64,000 nt of DNA from Sphingomonas melonis (GTDB lineage: Bacteria; Pseudomonadota; Alphaproteobacteria; Sphingomonadales; Sphingomonadaceae), in contig NZ_JACCBY010000002.1 of assembly GCF_013409985.1 (NCBI RefSeq), positions 248,001-312,000 of the forward strand, read 5' to 3'. The translations under genes were made by a program, and so were the position numbers. The notes below the pieces were generated by a model, which did not search any database, had not been told where the DNA came from, and worked only from the letters and a program-made list of their open reading frames with translations. Below are positions 46,114 to 55,414 of the stretch, in pieces. Position 1 is the first letter of the stretch. Each line of letters begins with the position of its first letter.

Positions 46114-48210
46114 TCATCCGCGTCTAAGGGGCGAAGGCGGCTTGACCCGTGCCGCCATCCGCCACGGGTGCGCATCCCCGTCGCGTCTCACGGTGATTAC
46201 CCGCCCCGTCCCGAACGTGATCGCCACGCCGCCGGTTCGGCGCAGGATCGGCGCGTCGAGCTTCAACCAGCGCGGTCGACAGGCACGCGGCAGCCGTCGC
46301 TCACTGACCACGACATCGGCGCGCGCGCATGCCACGGCCAGTTCAGCCCGATCCAGCCGGTACAAACTGCGTGTCGCCAGCACACGCCAGCGCCGCCCAT
46401 GTATCTCGAGGTCGACCGCGCACGCGTCGCGCGTACACCGCGCGCCCGCCTGCTCGGCGAGCAGCAAAGCGGCGTCCGCGCCGCCGTTTTCGGCCAGCAT
46501 GTCGCGGGTATGATCGCCGGCGCGATCGCGCAGCAGGGCCAGCCCGCCGGCGACCCGGACCGCCATATGACGGCCGTCCCCCGTGACCAGCATGTCGGGT
46601 GGGGGCGTCAGCCACGCCCACCCTGCCCCGATGGCCAGCGGCAGTAACCCCAATCGTCGCCAGCGTGTCCGCCACAGCGCCAGCCACAGGCCGCCCGCCA
46701 CCATCGATGCGAACGCGGCCGCAGGCATCGAGGGCAATGCGAGCGACGATCCCGGCGCTGCCGCGACGCCATGGGCGATGGCGAGCAACAGCCGCAGCGC
46801 CAGGTCGGTCGCCCACCAGACGGGCCCGCCCCAGCCGAACGCATCGAGCAGCAGCGCCGCCGCCTCCAATGGCATTACCACGAAGGTCGTCAGCGGGATG
46901 GCGACGATGTTGGCTGCCGCGCCGTACAGGCCGGCCTTGTGGAAATGGTAGACCGCGATCGGCATCAGGGCTGCCTCGACGACCAGTCCGGTGAGCAGCA
47001 GCGACGCCAGCCCCCGCAGCATGCCCGCCATCCGCGCTTCGTCGCGCGGCGCGAACCACGCCTCGACGCGGGGGTGTTCGTGCAACGCGACGATCGCTGC
47101 GATCGCGGTGAACGACAATTGGAAGCTCGCCCCCGTCAACGCGTCCGGCCAGGCGACCAGCACCGCCATCGCACCCGCCGCGACCAGCCGTAGCGTCACC
47201 GCCTCGCGCCCGAGCACCAGCGCGCCAAGCACGAGCAGCGACGCGACGCACGAGCGGATCGTCGGCACCTGACTGCCGGTGAGCCAGGTATAGCCGATTG
47301 CGGCCGCCGCGCCCGCCGCCGCCGCGACCAACGGCAGGCGCACCCGTATCGCCAGCCACGGCGACAAGGCGAGCAGCCGCATCACCAGCAGCATCGTCGC
47401 ACCGACCGCGGCGGTGATGTGCAGCCCGCTGACCGACAACAGATGCGCAAGCCCGGCGCGGCGCATCGCGTCCGAATCGCTGCTGGTGATCGCCCCTTCA
47501 TCCCCGGTGGCGAGCGCCGCAGCGATCCCGCCGCGGCTCCCCTCCAGCCGCGCGGTGATATGGTCCGTTAGTCGTGCGCGAAGGCCACCGCCTGCCGGCG
47601 CCGGGTGGATCACCGCCACCGGCGCGAACCCGCGCCCCGTCGCCCCGATGCCGGCAAACCACGCCACCCGCGCGAAGTCATAGGCGCCCGGCACCGGGGC
47701 ATCGGGCGGCGGCATCAGCCGCGCGCGCAGCTGTAGCACGGCACCGGCGCCTGTGCCGCGCGGCACGTCGGCGACCGCAAGATTGATCCGCAACCGCGGC
47801 GGCAACCCCAGCCCCGCCCCCGTCCGGATCGTCAGCCGTACCAGCCCGCGCGCCACCAGCGGCTCGGCCTGCTCCACCTGTCCGCGGACCAGCGCGACGA
47901 CCGGCCGCGCCAGCACCGGCGCGGCAACGCGCTCCGCCCGCCACCAGGTCAGCGCCAAGCCACCGGCAAGCGCCACCGCCCCCAGTGCAACCGCCCGCGT
48001 CGCGCGCCCGCCACCAGACACCCCACCCGCGGCGAGCGCCACCGCCGCGCATAGCCACAAGACCGCTATCCAGCCCCGCGGATCGGGGAGCACGAACCAG
48101 GCGGTGATCCCGCCGCCGAACGCCACCGGCAGCCACAGCACCAGCTGATCACGCTCGGCGTCCAGCCATTCTTCGATACCAATGCGCAACCGATCCAGGG
48201 CTCGCGGCAT
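46114..48210 (-). CDS. comEC: ComEC/Rec2 family DNA-uptake membrane protein
   Basis: Inner-membrane channel for single-stranded DNA in natural transformation. The roughly 698-aa protein has an N-terminal DUF4131 part with two to three TMs and an OB-like domain. The Competence domain follows with many TMs (GLAHLLSVSGLHITAAVGATML, TGSQVPTIRSCVASLLVLGALVLGREAVTLRL). Its C-terminal 140 residues look like a decayed metallo-beta-lactamase-like domain (MLVTGDGRHMAVRV...) without the zinc HxHxDH motif. I prefer the ATG at 48210, which leaves 80 bp for the divergent gltX promoter; a GTG at 48264 is the alternative. Confidence 0.9.
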   Translation of the reverse strand: MPRALDRLRIGIEEWLDAERDQLVLWLPVAFGGGITAWFVLPDPRGWIAVLWLCAAVALAAGGVSGGGRATRAVALGAVALAGGLALTWWRAERVAAPVLARPVVALVRGQVEQAEPLVARGLVRLTIRTGAGLGLPPRLRINLAVADVPRGTGAGAVLQLRARLMPPPDAPVPGAYDFARVAWFAGIGATGRGFAPVAVIHPAPAGGGLRARLTDHITARLEGSRGGIAAALATGDEGAITSSDSDAMRRAGLAHLLSVSGLHITAAVGATMLLVMRLLALSPWLAIRVRLPLVAAAAGAAAAIGYTWLTGSQVPTIRSCVASLLVLGALVLGREAVTLRLVAAGAMAVLVAWPDALTGASFQLSFTAIAAIVALHEHPRVEAWFAPRDEARMAGMLRGLASLLLTGLVVEAALMPIAVYHFHKAGLYGAAANIVAIPLTTFVVMPLEAAALLLDAFGWGGPVWWATDLALRLLLAIAHGVAAAPGSSLALPSMPAAAFASMVAGGLWLALWRTRWRRLGLLPLAIGAGWAWLTPPPDMLVTGDGRHMAVRVAGGLALLRDRAGDHTRDMLAENGGADAALLLAEQAGARCTRDACAVDLEIHGRRWRVLATRSLYRLDRAELAVACARADVVVSERRLPRACRPRWLKLDAPILRRTGGVAITFGTGRVITVRRDGDAHPWRMAARVKPPSPLRRG

Positions 48211-48290
48211 TTGAAGGGGCTGGAACCGCGTGCTAGGGCCCGCGGCGGCCGCTCCGGCCGTCACGTCTCGAATTCTGGGAGCAAGCGCGG

Positions 48291-49697
48291 TTGAGCGCCA
48301 CGAACGATAATCCTGCGACCATCGTCACGCGCTTCGCGCCGTCGCCGACCGGCTATCTGCATCTCGGCGGCGCCCGTACCGCGCTGTTCAACTGGCTCTA
48401 CGCCCGCCACCACGGCGGCAGGTTCCTGCTGCGGATCGAGGATACCGATCGCGCACGCTCCACCCAGCCGGCGATCGACGCGATCCTCGGCGGACTGAAG
48501 TGGCTCGGCATCGACTGGGATGGCGATGCGGTCTTCCAGTTCGCGCGCGCCGACCGTCATGCCGAGGTCGCGCACCAGATGGTGGCGAACGGTCATGCCT
48601 ATCGCTGCTACATGACCGCGGAAGAGATCGCCGCGCAACGCGAAGCGGCACAGGCGGCGAAGAAGCCGCTGCGCATCCGCTCGCCGTGGCGCGACGCCGA
48701 TCCGGCCACCGCGCCCGAGGGGCAGCCGTTCGTCGTCCGCCTCAAGGCGCCACGCGACGGCGCCACGACGATCGAGGATCGTGTCCAGGGGTCGGTGACC
48801 GTCCAGAATGCCGAGCTCGACGATCTGATCCTCCTGCGCTCCGACGGGACGCCGACGTACATGCTCGCCGTGGTGGTCGACGACCATGACATGGGCGTGA
48901 CGCACGTGATCCGCGGCGACGACCATCTCAACAACGCCTTTCGGCAGTTGCCGATCTACAAGGCGAACGACTGGCCCGAGCCGATCTACGCGCATATCCC
49001 GCTGATCCACGGCACCGACGGTGCCAAGCTGTCGAAGCGCCACGGCGCCGTCGGCATCGAGGCTTATCGCGACGAACTCGGCATTTTGCCGGAAGCGTTC
49101 GACAATTACCTGCTCCGCCTCGGCTGGGGCCATGGCGATGACGAGATCATCAGCCGCGCACAGGCCACCGAATGGTTCGACCTCAGCGGCGTCGGCAAGA
49201 GCCCGTCACGCTTCGATATCAAGAAGCTCGAGAACCTCAACGGCCACTATATCCGCGCTGCCGACGATGCCCGGCTTGCCGCGCTGATCGCGCCGATCGG
49301 CGGCTATGACGACATCGACCTGCTCACCCGCGCGATGCCGGTGCTGAAGGCCCGTGCCGCCAATCTCAACGAGTTGAGCGAGGGCGCACGCTTCCTGTTC
49401 GCCAGTCGCCCGCTCGATCTGGATCAGGCAGCTTCGGACCTGCTCGGTGGCGGCGCGCCTGCGCTTCTCGCTGCACTGCACGCCGCGCTTGACGCGGTGC
49501 AGCAGTGGGATCAGGAGGCTCTCGAAGCAGCGGTACGGCAGGTCGCCGAGGCCCAGGGCGTCAAGCTCGGGCAGGTCGCCCAGCCGCTCCGCGCCGCTCT
49601 CACCGGGCGTAAGACGTCGCCCGGAATCTTCGATGTGCTCGCGCTTCTCGGCAAAGAGGAAAGCCTCGGCCGGATCGCGGACCGAATGGCAGTCTGA
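48291..49697 (+). CDS. gltX: Glutamate-tRNA ligase
   Basis: Charges tRNA(Glu), and probably also tRNA(Gln) for later amidation as in most alphaproteobacteria. The 468-aa enzyme shows the HIGH-equivalent [19 protein letters not shown], the [14 protein letters not shown] block, [13 protein letters not shown] and the KMSKS-equivalent [11 protein letters not shown]. The start is a TTG at 48291 with GGGAGC 8-9 nt upstream and the normal family N-terminus right after it. gltA follows 16 bp downstream. Cys residues of a zinc site are absent, as in many bacterial GltX. Confidence 0.96.
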   Translation: MSATNDNPATIVTRFAPSPTGYLHLGGARTALFNWLYARHHGGRFLLRIEDTDRARSTQPAIDAILGGLKWLGIDWDGDAVFQFARADRHAEVAHQMVANGHAYRCYMTAEEIAAQREAAQAAKKPLRIRSPWRDADPATAPEGQPFVVRLKAPRDGATTIEDRVQGSVTVQNAELDDLILLRSDGTPTYMLAVVVDDHDMGVTHVIRGDDHLNNAFRQLPIYKANDWPEPIYAHIPLIHGTDGAKLSKRHGAVGIEAYRDELGILPEAFDNYLLRLGWGHGDDEIISRAQATEWFDLSGVGKSPSRFDIKKLENLNGHYIRAADDARLAALIAPIGGYDDIDLLTRAMPVLKARAANLNELSEGARFLFASRPLDLDQAASDLLGGGAPALLAALHAALDAVQQWDQEALEAAVRQVAEAQGVKLGQVAQPLRAALTGRKTSPGIFDVLALLGKEESLGRIADRMAV

Positions 49698-49713
49698 TAG
49701 GAAGGACCACGAC

Positions 49714-50997
49714 ATGACCGACGCCGCCAAAGTATCCGTGGACGGTAAGGATTTCGACTACCCGGTCATGTCCGGCACGGTCGGGCCGGATGTCGTCGAC
49801 ATCCGGAAGTTCTACGCGCAGACCGGCGACTTCACCTACGATCCGGGCTTCACCTCGACGGCATCGTGCCAGTCGAAGCTGACCTATATCGACGGCGACG
49901 AAGGCGTGCTGCTGCACCGCGGCTATCCGATCGGCGAGCTGGCGGAAAATTCCAGCTTCATGGAAGTCGCCTATCTGCTGCTCAACGGCGAGCTGCCCGA
50001 GCAGGGCGAGCTGGCGCAGTTCGAGCATACGATCTCGCGGCACACGATGGTGCACGAGCAGCTCGCGACCTTCTTCCGCGGCTTCCGTCGCGATGCGCAT
50101 CCGATGGCGATCCTGTGCGGCGTCGTCGGCGCGCTGTCCGCCTTCTACCACGATTCGACCGACATCCACGATCCGGTACAGCGCACGATCGCCAGCCACC
50201 GCCTGATCGCCAAGATGCCGACGATCGCCGCGATGGCGTACAAGTACAGCGTCGGCCAGCCGTTCCTGTATCCGGACAATTCGCTGAGCTACACCGGCAA
50301 CTTCCTGCGCATGACCTTCGGCGTGCCGGCGGAGCCCTATGAGGTGAACCCGGCGGTCGAGAAGGCGATGGACCGGATTTTCATCCTCCATGCCGATCAC
50401 GAGCAGAATGCCTCGACCTCGACCGTGCGTCTCGCCGGTTCGTCGGGCGCCAATCCGTTCGCCTGCATGGCGGCTGGTATTGCCTGCCTGTGGGGTCCGG
50501 CGCATGGCGGCGCCAATGAGGCGGCGCTCAACATGCTGCGCGAGATCGGCACGCCCGATCGCATCCCCGAGTTCATCGCCCGCGCCAAGGACAAGAACGA
50601 TCCGTTCCGCCTGATGGGCTTCGGCCATCGCGTGTACAAGAACTACGATCCGCGCGCGACGGTGATGCAGAAGACGGTGCGCGAGGTGTTCGACGCGCTC
50701 AAGGTCAACGATCCGCTGTTCGAAACCGCCTTGCGTCTCGAGGAACTGGCGCTCAGCGACGACTATTTCATCGAGAAGAAGCTGTTCCCGAACGTCGACT
50801 TCTATTCGGGCGTGATCCTGTCGGCGATCGGCTTCCCGACGTCGATGTTCACCGTGCTGTTCGCGCTCGCCCGCACCGTGGGCTGGGTCGCGCAGTGGAA
50901 CGAGATGATCACCGATCCCGACCAGAAGATCGGTCGTCCGCGCCAGCTCTACACCGGCCCGACGCAGCGTAGCTACGTTCCGGTGGACCAGCGCTGA
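49714..50997 (+). CDS. gltA: Citrate synthase (type II)
   Basis: Condenses acetyl-CoA and oxaloacetate to citrate at the entry of the TCA cycle. The 427-aa protein has the N-terminal extension of hexameric proteobacterial type II enzymes ([29 protein letters not shown]), then the catalytic His in [14 protein letters not shown], the [12 protein letters not shown] loop, [14 protein letters not shown] with the second His, and the Asp in [19 protein letters not shown] lies 6-13 nt before the ATG. A 1-bp overlap links it to the small membrane gene downstream. Confidence 0.97.
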   Translation: MTDAAKVSVDGKDFDYPVMSGTVGPDVVDIRKFYAQTGDFTYDPGFTSTASCQSKLTYIDGDEGVLLHRGYPIGELAENSSFMEVAYLLLNGELPEQGELAQFEHTISRHTMVHEQLATFFRGFRRDAHPMAILCGVVGALSAFYHDSTDIHDPVQRTIASHRLIAKMPTIAAMAYKYSVGQPFLYPDNSLSYTGNFLRMTFGVPAEPYEVNPAVEKAMDRIFILHADHEQNASTSTVRLAGSSGANPFACMAAGIACLWGPAHGGANEAALNMLREIGTPDRIPEFIARAKDKNDPFRLMGFGHRVYKNYDPRATVMQKTVREVFDALKVNDPLFETALRLEELALSDDYFIEKKLFPNVDFYSGVILSAIGFPTSMFTVLFALARTVGWVAQWNEMITDPDQKIGRPRQLYTGPTQRSYVPVDQR

Positions 50998-51200
50998 TGC
51001 GTCGCGCCCGGCCGGTCCTGCTCTCCGTCGGCGTCCTGATGGCGCTGATGGGGATGCTCTGGATCGGCCAGGGCCTGGGCTACATCCATTGGCCCGAATC
51101 GAGCTTCATGCTCGACCAGCGGCCGTGGGCCGATCGCGGCGTCGCGCTCGCGGTCGCCGGATTGTTGTTGATCCTGGTCGCCCGCCGCTTGCGGAAATAA
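50997..51200 (+). CDS. Small two-TM membrane protein (67 aa)
   Basis: Starts in a TGATG overlap with the gltA stop, so it is probably translated by coupling. Two hydrophobic segments flank a short loop: VLLSVGVLMALMGMLWIGQGLGYI and GVALAVAGLLLILVARRL, with HWPESSFMLDQRPWADR between them. No named family assigned with confidence. Function unknown; its location suggests co-expression with citrate synthase. Confidence 0.82.
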   Translation: MRRARPVLLSVGVLMALMGMLWIGQGLGYIHWPESSFMLDQRPWADRGVALAVAGLLLILVARRLRK

Positions 51201-51293
51201 CCCGCACTTCCCGCTTTGGGACAGGTGTACGGCGCCAGATGACGGGAGAAGCAGGGGCATAGCACCGCCTCGCTTCTCGGGTTCAGACCGGTT

Positions 51294-52649
51294 TCAGGAC
51301 GTCGCCGAGATCGGCAGCGACAGGGTGAAGCGCGCGCCCTTGCCCAGCGTGCTGTCCACCGTGAGGTCGCCGCCCATCGCCCGCGCCAGGCGGCGCGCGA
51401 TATACAGGCCGAGGCCATTGCCCCCCGCCTCGCTCGGATCGACCCGCTCGAACTTCTCGAAGATGCGCGCCTGATCCTCCGCGGCGATGCCCTTGCCCTG
51501 ATCGGCGACGATCGCTTCCGCCATCTCGCCACTCCGGCTCACGGTCACGCTCACCACCCCGCCCTCGGGCGAATAGCGTAGCGCATTGCCGATCAGATTG
51601 ACCATGATCTGCAGCGACCGGCGGAAGTCGCCAGACGCCGGAACGCGCAGGTCCGGCAACGGCCGCGCGATCGCCACCCCGGCATTGGCGGCGCGCACCG
51701 ACAGCAACCCGGCCGCGCGACGCGCGACATCGGCGAGGTCGATCGCCTCCGTCTCCAGCGTGAAATCAGGCTGTTCCACCGCCTGCAGGTCGACGAGATC
51801 GTCGACCAGACCCAGCAGATGACGACCGGCATTGGCGATGTCCGAAGCGTAATCGACATAGTCGCGCTGCACCGGCCCTTCCGCTTCGGCGTGGATCGAA
51901 TCGGCATGGGCGATGATCCGCGCCAGCGGCGAGCGCAGCGCCCGGTCCAGCCCCTCGGTGAAATCGGTGGAGATGCTGGCCCCCGGCGCTGCCGGCGCCG
52001 CCTCGGCAACCCGCGCGACCCCCGTGAGACCGGCGAAATCCCCCGCAGCATCCTCCTTGACCATAGCGGTCAGCAGCATGCGCGTGTCGCCGCTACGCAG
52101 CCGCGCGCGCTGCTCTTCGAAGGGGCGTCGCCGCGCAACCGCTTCCAGGATCGGCAGCGCACCGCTTTCGGTCGCATCCAGCGTGAAGAGCGCCGTCAGC
52201 GGCTGACCGAGCAAGGCCAGCGCGTCGAGGCCCAAGCGCCGCGCTGGATCGATCGCGACGAAGGTCAGGCGCAACCCGGCGTCAGTTTCCCACGACAACG
52301 CGCCCTCCTCGATCACCGTGGCCAGCGGCCGCTCGGCGACCGCCCGCGGCCGCACCCCGCGCCAGCCGCTTACCGCCATGCGGACGCCATCGCCCTCCGG
52401 CTGCACCCGCACCCACAGTTCGAGGTCCGCGTCCTGATCCGCCACCGTCACGGATCGTGACACGAGGATGCCGAGCCGTCGGGCCAGCCGCACGACGGTC
52501 GCCAGTTGCGGGATCGCCAGCGCTGCCCCGACCGTCCCGCCAGCCTGATCGTTGAGCGCCAGCAGCGCGGGATCGGCGGCGATCAACCGGCCGTCGCCGT
52601 CGAGCGTCGCATGGCTGAGCGGCATGTCGGGAATGGTGTCGACCCTCAT
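51294..52649 (-). CDS. PAS/HATPase sensor kinase homologue lacking the phospho-acceptor histidine
   Basis: A 451-aa soluble protein of histidine-kinase design. Residues about 1-220 hold PAS-like regions (MPLSHATLDGDGRLIAADPALLALND; EGALSWETDAGLRLTFVAIDPARRLG). A HisKA-like helix pair follows at 228-290 and an intact HATPase at 330-450 (NLIGNALRYSPEGG, VADQGKGI, GNGLGLYIARRLARAMGG). The H-box reads LDRALRSPLARII: Arg236 stands where kinases have His, so ordinary autophosphorylation should be impossible. The ATG at 52649 overlaps the stop of the DUF2336-like gene by 4 bp. It may sense a signal and act through ATP-driven conformation or partner binding; that role is inference. Confidence 0.82.
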   Translation of the reverse strand: MRVDTIPDMPLSHATLDGDGRLIAADPALLALNDQAGGTVGAALAIPQLATVVRLARRLGILVSRSVTVADQDADLELWVRVQPEGDGVRMAVSGWRGVRPRAVAERPLATVIEEGALSWETDAGLRLTFVAIDPARRLGLDALALLGQPLTALFTLDATESGALPILEAVARRRPFEEQRARLRSGDTRMLLTAMVKEDAAGDFAGLTGVARVAEAAPAAPGASISTDFTEGLDRALRSPLARIIAHADSIHAEAEGPVQRDYVDYASDIANAGRHLLGLVDDLVDLQAVEQPDFTLETEAIDLADVARRAAGLLSVRAANAGVAIARPLPDLRVPASGDFRRSLQIMVNLIGNALRYSPEGGVVSVTVSRSGEMAEAIVADQGKGIAAEDQARIFEKFERVDPSEAGGNGLGLYIARRLARAMGGDLTVDSTLGKGARFTLSLPISATS

Positions 52650-53743
52650 CGCGATCCCCGCGTCAGTGCGGCGATCGCCAGCCGCAGATCCTGATGAAGC
52701 GTCAGCGGCGCCAGCGCCGCCCGAGCCGCCTCTCCCGATACGGCGACGATCCCGTCGAGATCGTCCGCGAACGCCTCGATATCGCGCCGCGGATCGGCGT
52801 CGGCCAGCGCCAGCGCGATACGGGCGATCGCAGCCCGGCCCAGCCCCGCTGCGCGCAACGCCAGCCACAGGCGGTCACCCTCGGGCTCGAGCACGATCGT
52901 CCGCGCCCCTTCGAAATCCAGATCCACCGCCCGCGCGAGCACCGCGATGAACAGCAGCAGCCGCCGGTCGCCCAACGTCTCGACCAGCAGTTCGCCCACC
53001 TCGTGCGGGCGAGCATCGATCGCCGCCGCCAGCCGCAGCGCGGCGGCTTCGGGACGCTGCCCCTCGTCATGCGCGGCGAGATTGCGCTGCGCCGCCTCGA
53101 CGATCGCCCGATCCGCGCCATCGTCCTCACCCGCCGCCGCGATCTGCGCCTCGCGGATCGATGCGGCGACCCACCAGACCAGTTGATGATGGCGCTCGGC
53201 CGGCAAAATCCCGGAAATCACCCCGCCCTGCTCCGCCGCCGCGCGCCGCCGCGTCTCCGCCGACAACAAGGCGCGCGCCGCGGCAGCGACGACGCCGTCA
53301 TCGACTTCCGCCAGTCGCACCAACAGGCTTGCCTGTTCGGGCGATGCGGCGGTCGGCGACAGGCGCTCGGCGATCAGGTCGCAGCGGACCTGCGCGAGCA
53401 ATTCGTCGATCAGCAGCCGATCGTGCAGCAATCCGGCGCGCGACAGCCGTCGCACCACGTCGTCCTGCCGCTTCAGCAGCGCCTCCGCCTGTGCCTCAAC
53501 GCCCCGCCCGGACAGGACACGCGCCGCGTGGCGACGGATTTCCATCTCGATGCCCTGGACGACGCCGTGTAGCGTCCGGCTCAGTGTCAGCCGCGTACGC
53601 TCATCGAGCCGCGCCTCGTCGGCGAGGAAAAAGTCGGCGATCGCTCCTGTCAGGCGCGCGTCCGCCCGCGCGGCAAGCCGGCGCGCTGCATTGATACGGG
53701 TGTCGAGCACATCCCGCTCCGTCTTTTCCGGTCCGACCGCCAT
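52646..53743 (-). CDS. DUF2336-like helical repeat protein
   Basis: A 365-aa all-helical Ala/Leu/Arg-rich protein resembling the alphaproteobacterial DUF2336 family, often found near two-component genes. Features include an N-terminal NAARRLAARADARLTGAIADFFLADEARLDERTRLTL, paired helices in the middle (LLVRLAEVDDGVVAAAARALLS) and several HEAT-like units towards the C-terminus (VGELLVETLGDRRLLLFIAVLARAVDLDFEGA). No membrane segment, signal peptide or catalytic motif is seen. It is coupled to the following kinase homologue by an ATGA overlap, so the two probably work together. Family assignment is from memory of its look and context. Confidence 0.7.
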   Translation of the reverse strand: MAVGPEKTERDVLDTRINAARRLAARADARLTGAIADFFLADEARLDERTRLTLSRTLHGVVQGIEMEIRRHAARVLSGRGVEAQAEALLKRQDDVVRRLSRAGLLHDRLLIDELLAQVRCDLIAERLSPTAASPEQASLLVRLAEVDDGVVAAAARALLSAETRRRAAAEQGGVISGILPAERHHQLVWWVAASIREAQIAAAGEDDGADRAIVEAAQRNLAAHDEGQRPEAAALRLAAAIDARPHEVGELLVETLGDRRLLLFIAVLARAVDLDFEGARTIVLEPEGDRLWLALRAAGLGRAAIARIALALADADPRRDIEAFADDLDGIVAVSGEAARAALAPLTLHQDLRLAIAALTRGSR

Positions 53744-53766
53744 GGCCCGATGTTATGTCTTTATCA

Positions 53767-53781
53767 TTAAGAGAGCGCTAA
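53767..53781 (-). promoter_or_regulatory. Near-consensus CtrA box before the DUF2336-like gene
   Basis: On the minus strand TTAG-N7-TTAA matches 7 of 8 fixed positions of the CtrA consensus TTAA-N7-TTAA and lies 24 bp before the start codon of the DUF2336-like gene. Position is close to the start, so a role is only possible. Confidence 0.35.
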
Positions 53782-54959
53782 GACTTAAGCCGCAATCGTT
53801 CGATTGCGGCAGCCAAAGTCGCGCAGGCGTAGATGCTTGCCAGGCCAAGCCCGGCGAGTGGCGCCGAGACGATCGCGCTCAGCCAGACGAGCGTCAGATA
53901 GGCGGGCGCGCCCCCCCACCACATCAGCCGTGGACGGCGGCCGAGCGCGCGTTCGCCGAGCACGCCGAGCAGGACGAGGCCGATCGCCAGCACCTCCGGC
54001 GCGCCGTCGGCCTGCTGCTGCCCCGCCGCGCGGCCGTACAACAGGACCGCCAGCGCCGGAAGAACGCCCGACAGAATCTGCAGCCATCGTTGCACCGCGG
54101 GATCATCGCGTAGGTCCGCCAGCGTCGCGGCGAGCGACAGGCCCAGCGTGCCGAGCAAGGTCAGCAGCAAGCCCATGCCGGGATAGGATACGGCGATCAG
54201 CGTCAGCCCGAGCACCCCGATCGCACCGGCGCCGGCCGCCACCGCAACGGCGGGCACCGCACGCGGGACGAGCAGCGGGATGATCGCGCGCGCCAGCGGC
54301 GCGGTGACGAATCGCTCGAACCAGCCGCTGCGGCCCGAGATCATCGCCGCCAATACGGTGCGGCCGCGCGCTTCGAGCGCCACCGCCGAATGGCCGACGC
54401 CATGGCCGCCGCGGATCGCCTCCGGCGGCAGCAGCAGATGCACCGCATGCGCCTGCGACGCGAGCCGGACGAGCGTCGACTGCACGTCGTAATCGCGCGG
54501 CATCACCGCGAGTTCGGCCAGCCGTCGCGGATCAAGCCGCGCGACACCCGCCCATACCATGCCGCTGCCGACGCGCTCATAACCGAGCACCGCCTGGTCC
54601 TCGGGCATCACGAGCAAGGCGTCGCCGCCATCGCGCGCCAGCACCCTCAGCGTCTCTGCGGTGGTGGTCAGGCCGTCGGCGAGCATCAGCACGCGCGCCA
54701 GCGGATGGAGCTTCTCCGCCGCCTCCGCCGCGGTCCGGACGGTGTCGACCGCGACCCCGCGCTTGCCGATGCGGCTGATCGCCCCGAGCAATTCCGGCGT
54801 CAGCCGCGCGACAAGGATCACGATCTGCGACGCCCCCGCCGCGATCAACATCCGGGCCTGATATTCGATCAGCGTCACGCCGCCGAACGGCAGCGTTGCG
54901 GTCAGCATCGCGGGCCGATCATCCGCGTCGTGTATGGCGAAGAGAAAGCCGGCGAGCAT
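53778..54959 (-). CDS. Nucleotidyltransferase-like (GT-A fold) protein with C-terminal membrane domain
   Basis: A 393-aa protein of uncertain function. Residues 1-190 resemble a sugar-phosphate nucleotidyltransferase (LPFGGVTLIEYQARMLIAAGASQIVILV; VLMLADGLTTTAETLRVLA; ALLVMPEDQAVLGYERVGSGMVWAGVARL). However, the N-terminal nucleotide loop LAAGxGxR is missing (FAIHDADDRPAML instead). Residues about 225-390 hold five or six TM segments. Bifunctional nucleotidyltransferase/CDP-alcohol phosphatidyltransferases have this order, but the DGxxAR-type CDP-alcohol motif is absent here. It could be a degenerate or repurposed inositol-phosphate-type lipid enzyme. No enzyme activity should be assumed. Confidence 0.72.
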   Translation of the reverse strand: MLAGFLFAIHDADDRPAMLTATLPFGGVTLIEYQARMLIAAGASQIVILVARLTPELLGAISRIGKRGVAVDTVRTAAEAAEKLHPLARVLMLADGLTTTAETLRVLARDGGDALLVMPEDQAVLGYERVGSGMVWAGVARLDPRRLAELAVMPRDYDVQSTLVRLASQAHAVHLLLPPEAIRGGHGVGHSAVALEARGRTVLAAMISGRSGWFERFVTAPLARAIIPLLVPRAVPAVAVAAGAGAIGVLGLTLIAVSYPGMGLLLTLLGTLGLSLAATLADLRDDPAVQRWLQILSGVLPALAVLLYGRAAGQQQADGAPEVLAIGLVLLGVLGERALGRRPRLMWWGGAPAYLTLVWLSAIVSAPLAGLGLASIYACATLAAAIERLRLKS

Positions 54960-55024
54960 CCGGCCGCTGTTAGGCGGTGATGCCGCTCATGCCTAGAGCC
55001 ACGCGCGCTTTGTCGCGCGCGGGA

Positions 55025-55315
55025 TCAGAGGCGGGCGATCGACCGCTGCAGCTTGGCGAGAATGGCGGTGTCGTTGGGCAATTCCGCCGCTTGCGACGCG
55101 AGCGCCATCAACCGCACCGCGCCGAAGCTCGCCGCAAGGCCCTTCAGCCGTGCCGCCGCGCCGCGCCATTCGTCGTCATCACCGGCGGCTTCCAGCGCCG
55201 CCAGCCCCCGCTGTGCGCTCTCGACGAACGCCAGCCGCAACTCGGCGATCAACGCCGGTTCGTCACCCACTGCCGCGGCCAGCGCCGCATCGATCGCACC
55301 TGGATCATAAGCCAT
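55025..55315 (-). CDS. Hpt-like protein lacking the phospho-acceptor histidine
   Basis: A 96-aa helical protein with the layout of a histidine-phosphotransfer domain: an N-terminal helix (PALIAELRLAFVESAQRGLAALEAA) and the diagnostic helix EWRGAAARLKGLAASFGAVRLMALASQAAE. In true Hpt domains the motif is AHxLKG; here it is AARLKG, so Ala55 replaces the phospho-acceptor His. The ATG at 55315 was chosen over a GTG two codons upstream because AGGG lies 6 nt before it. It is divergent from the 766-aa coiled-coil gene. It may bind a response regulator or kinase without phosphotransfer. Confidence 0.78.
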   Translation of the reverse strand: MAYDPGAIDAALAAAVGDEPALIAELRLAFVESAQRGLAALEAAGDDDEWRGAAARLKGLAASFGAVRLMALASQAAELPNDTAILAKLQRSIARL

Positions 55316-55339
55316 GGACACCCTGTAACGCCGAGCTGC

Positions 55340-55347
55340 TTAACCAA
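55340..55347 (+). promoter_or_regulatory. TTAACCAA motif in the shared promoter region of the Hpt-like and coiled-coil genes
   Basis: TTAACCAA lies in the 99-bp gap between two divergent genes and resembles a CtrA half-site. Similar motifs occur before the CHAP gene and the DUF2336-like gene. Single half-sites have low information content. Confidence 0.3.
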
Positions 55348-55414
55348 GCGTTGCGGTTTTGCTTTATGAGAGTCGCGAAGACGGGTAGGTTCGCCATCGA
55401 AGAACGGGGGTTCC

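Noticed and set aside
46114..46560. Functional metallo-beta-lactamase domain at the ComEC C-terminus
   Set aside because: The domain outline (GDGRHMAV...) is there, but no HxHxDH zinc motif is present, so it is described as decayed.
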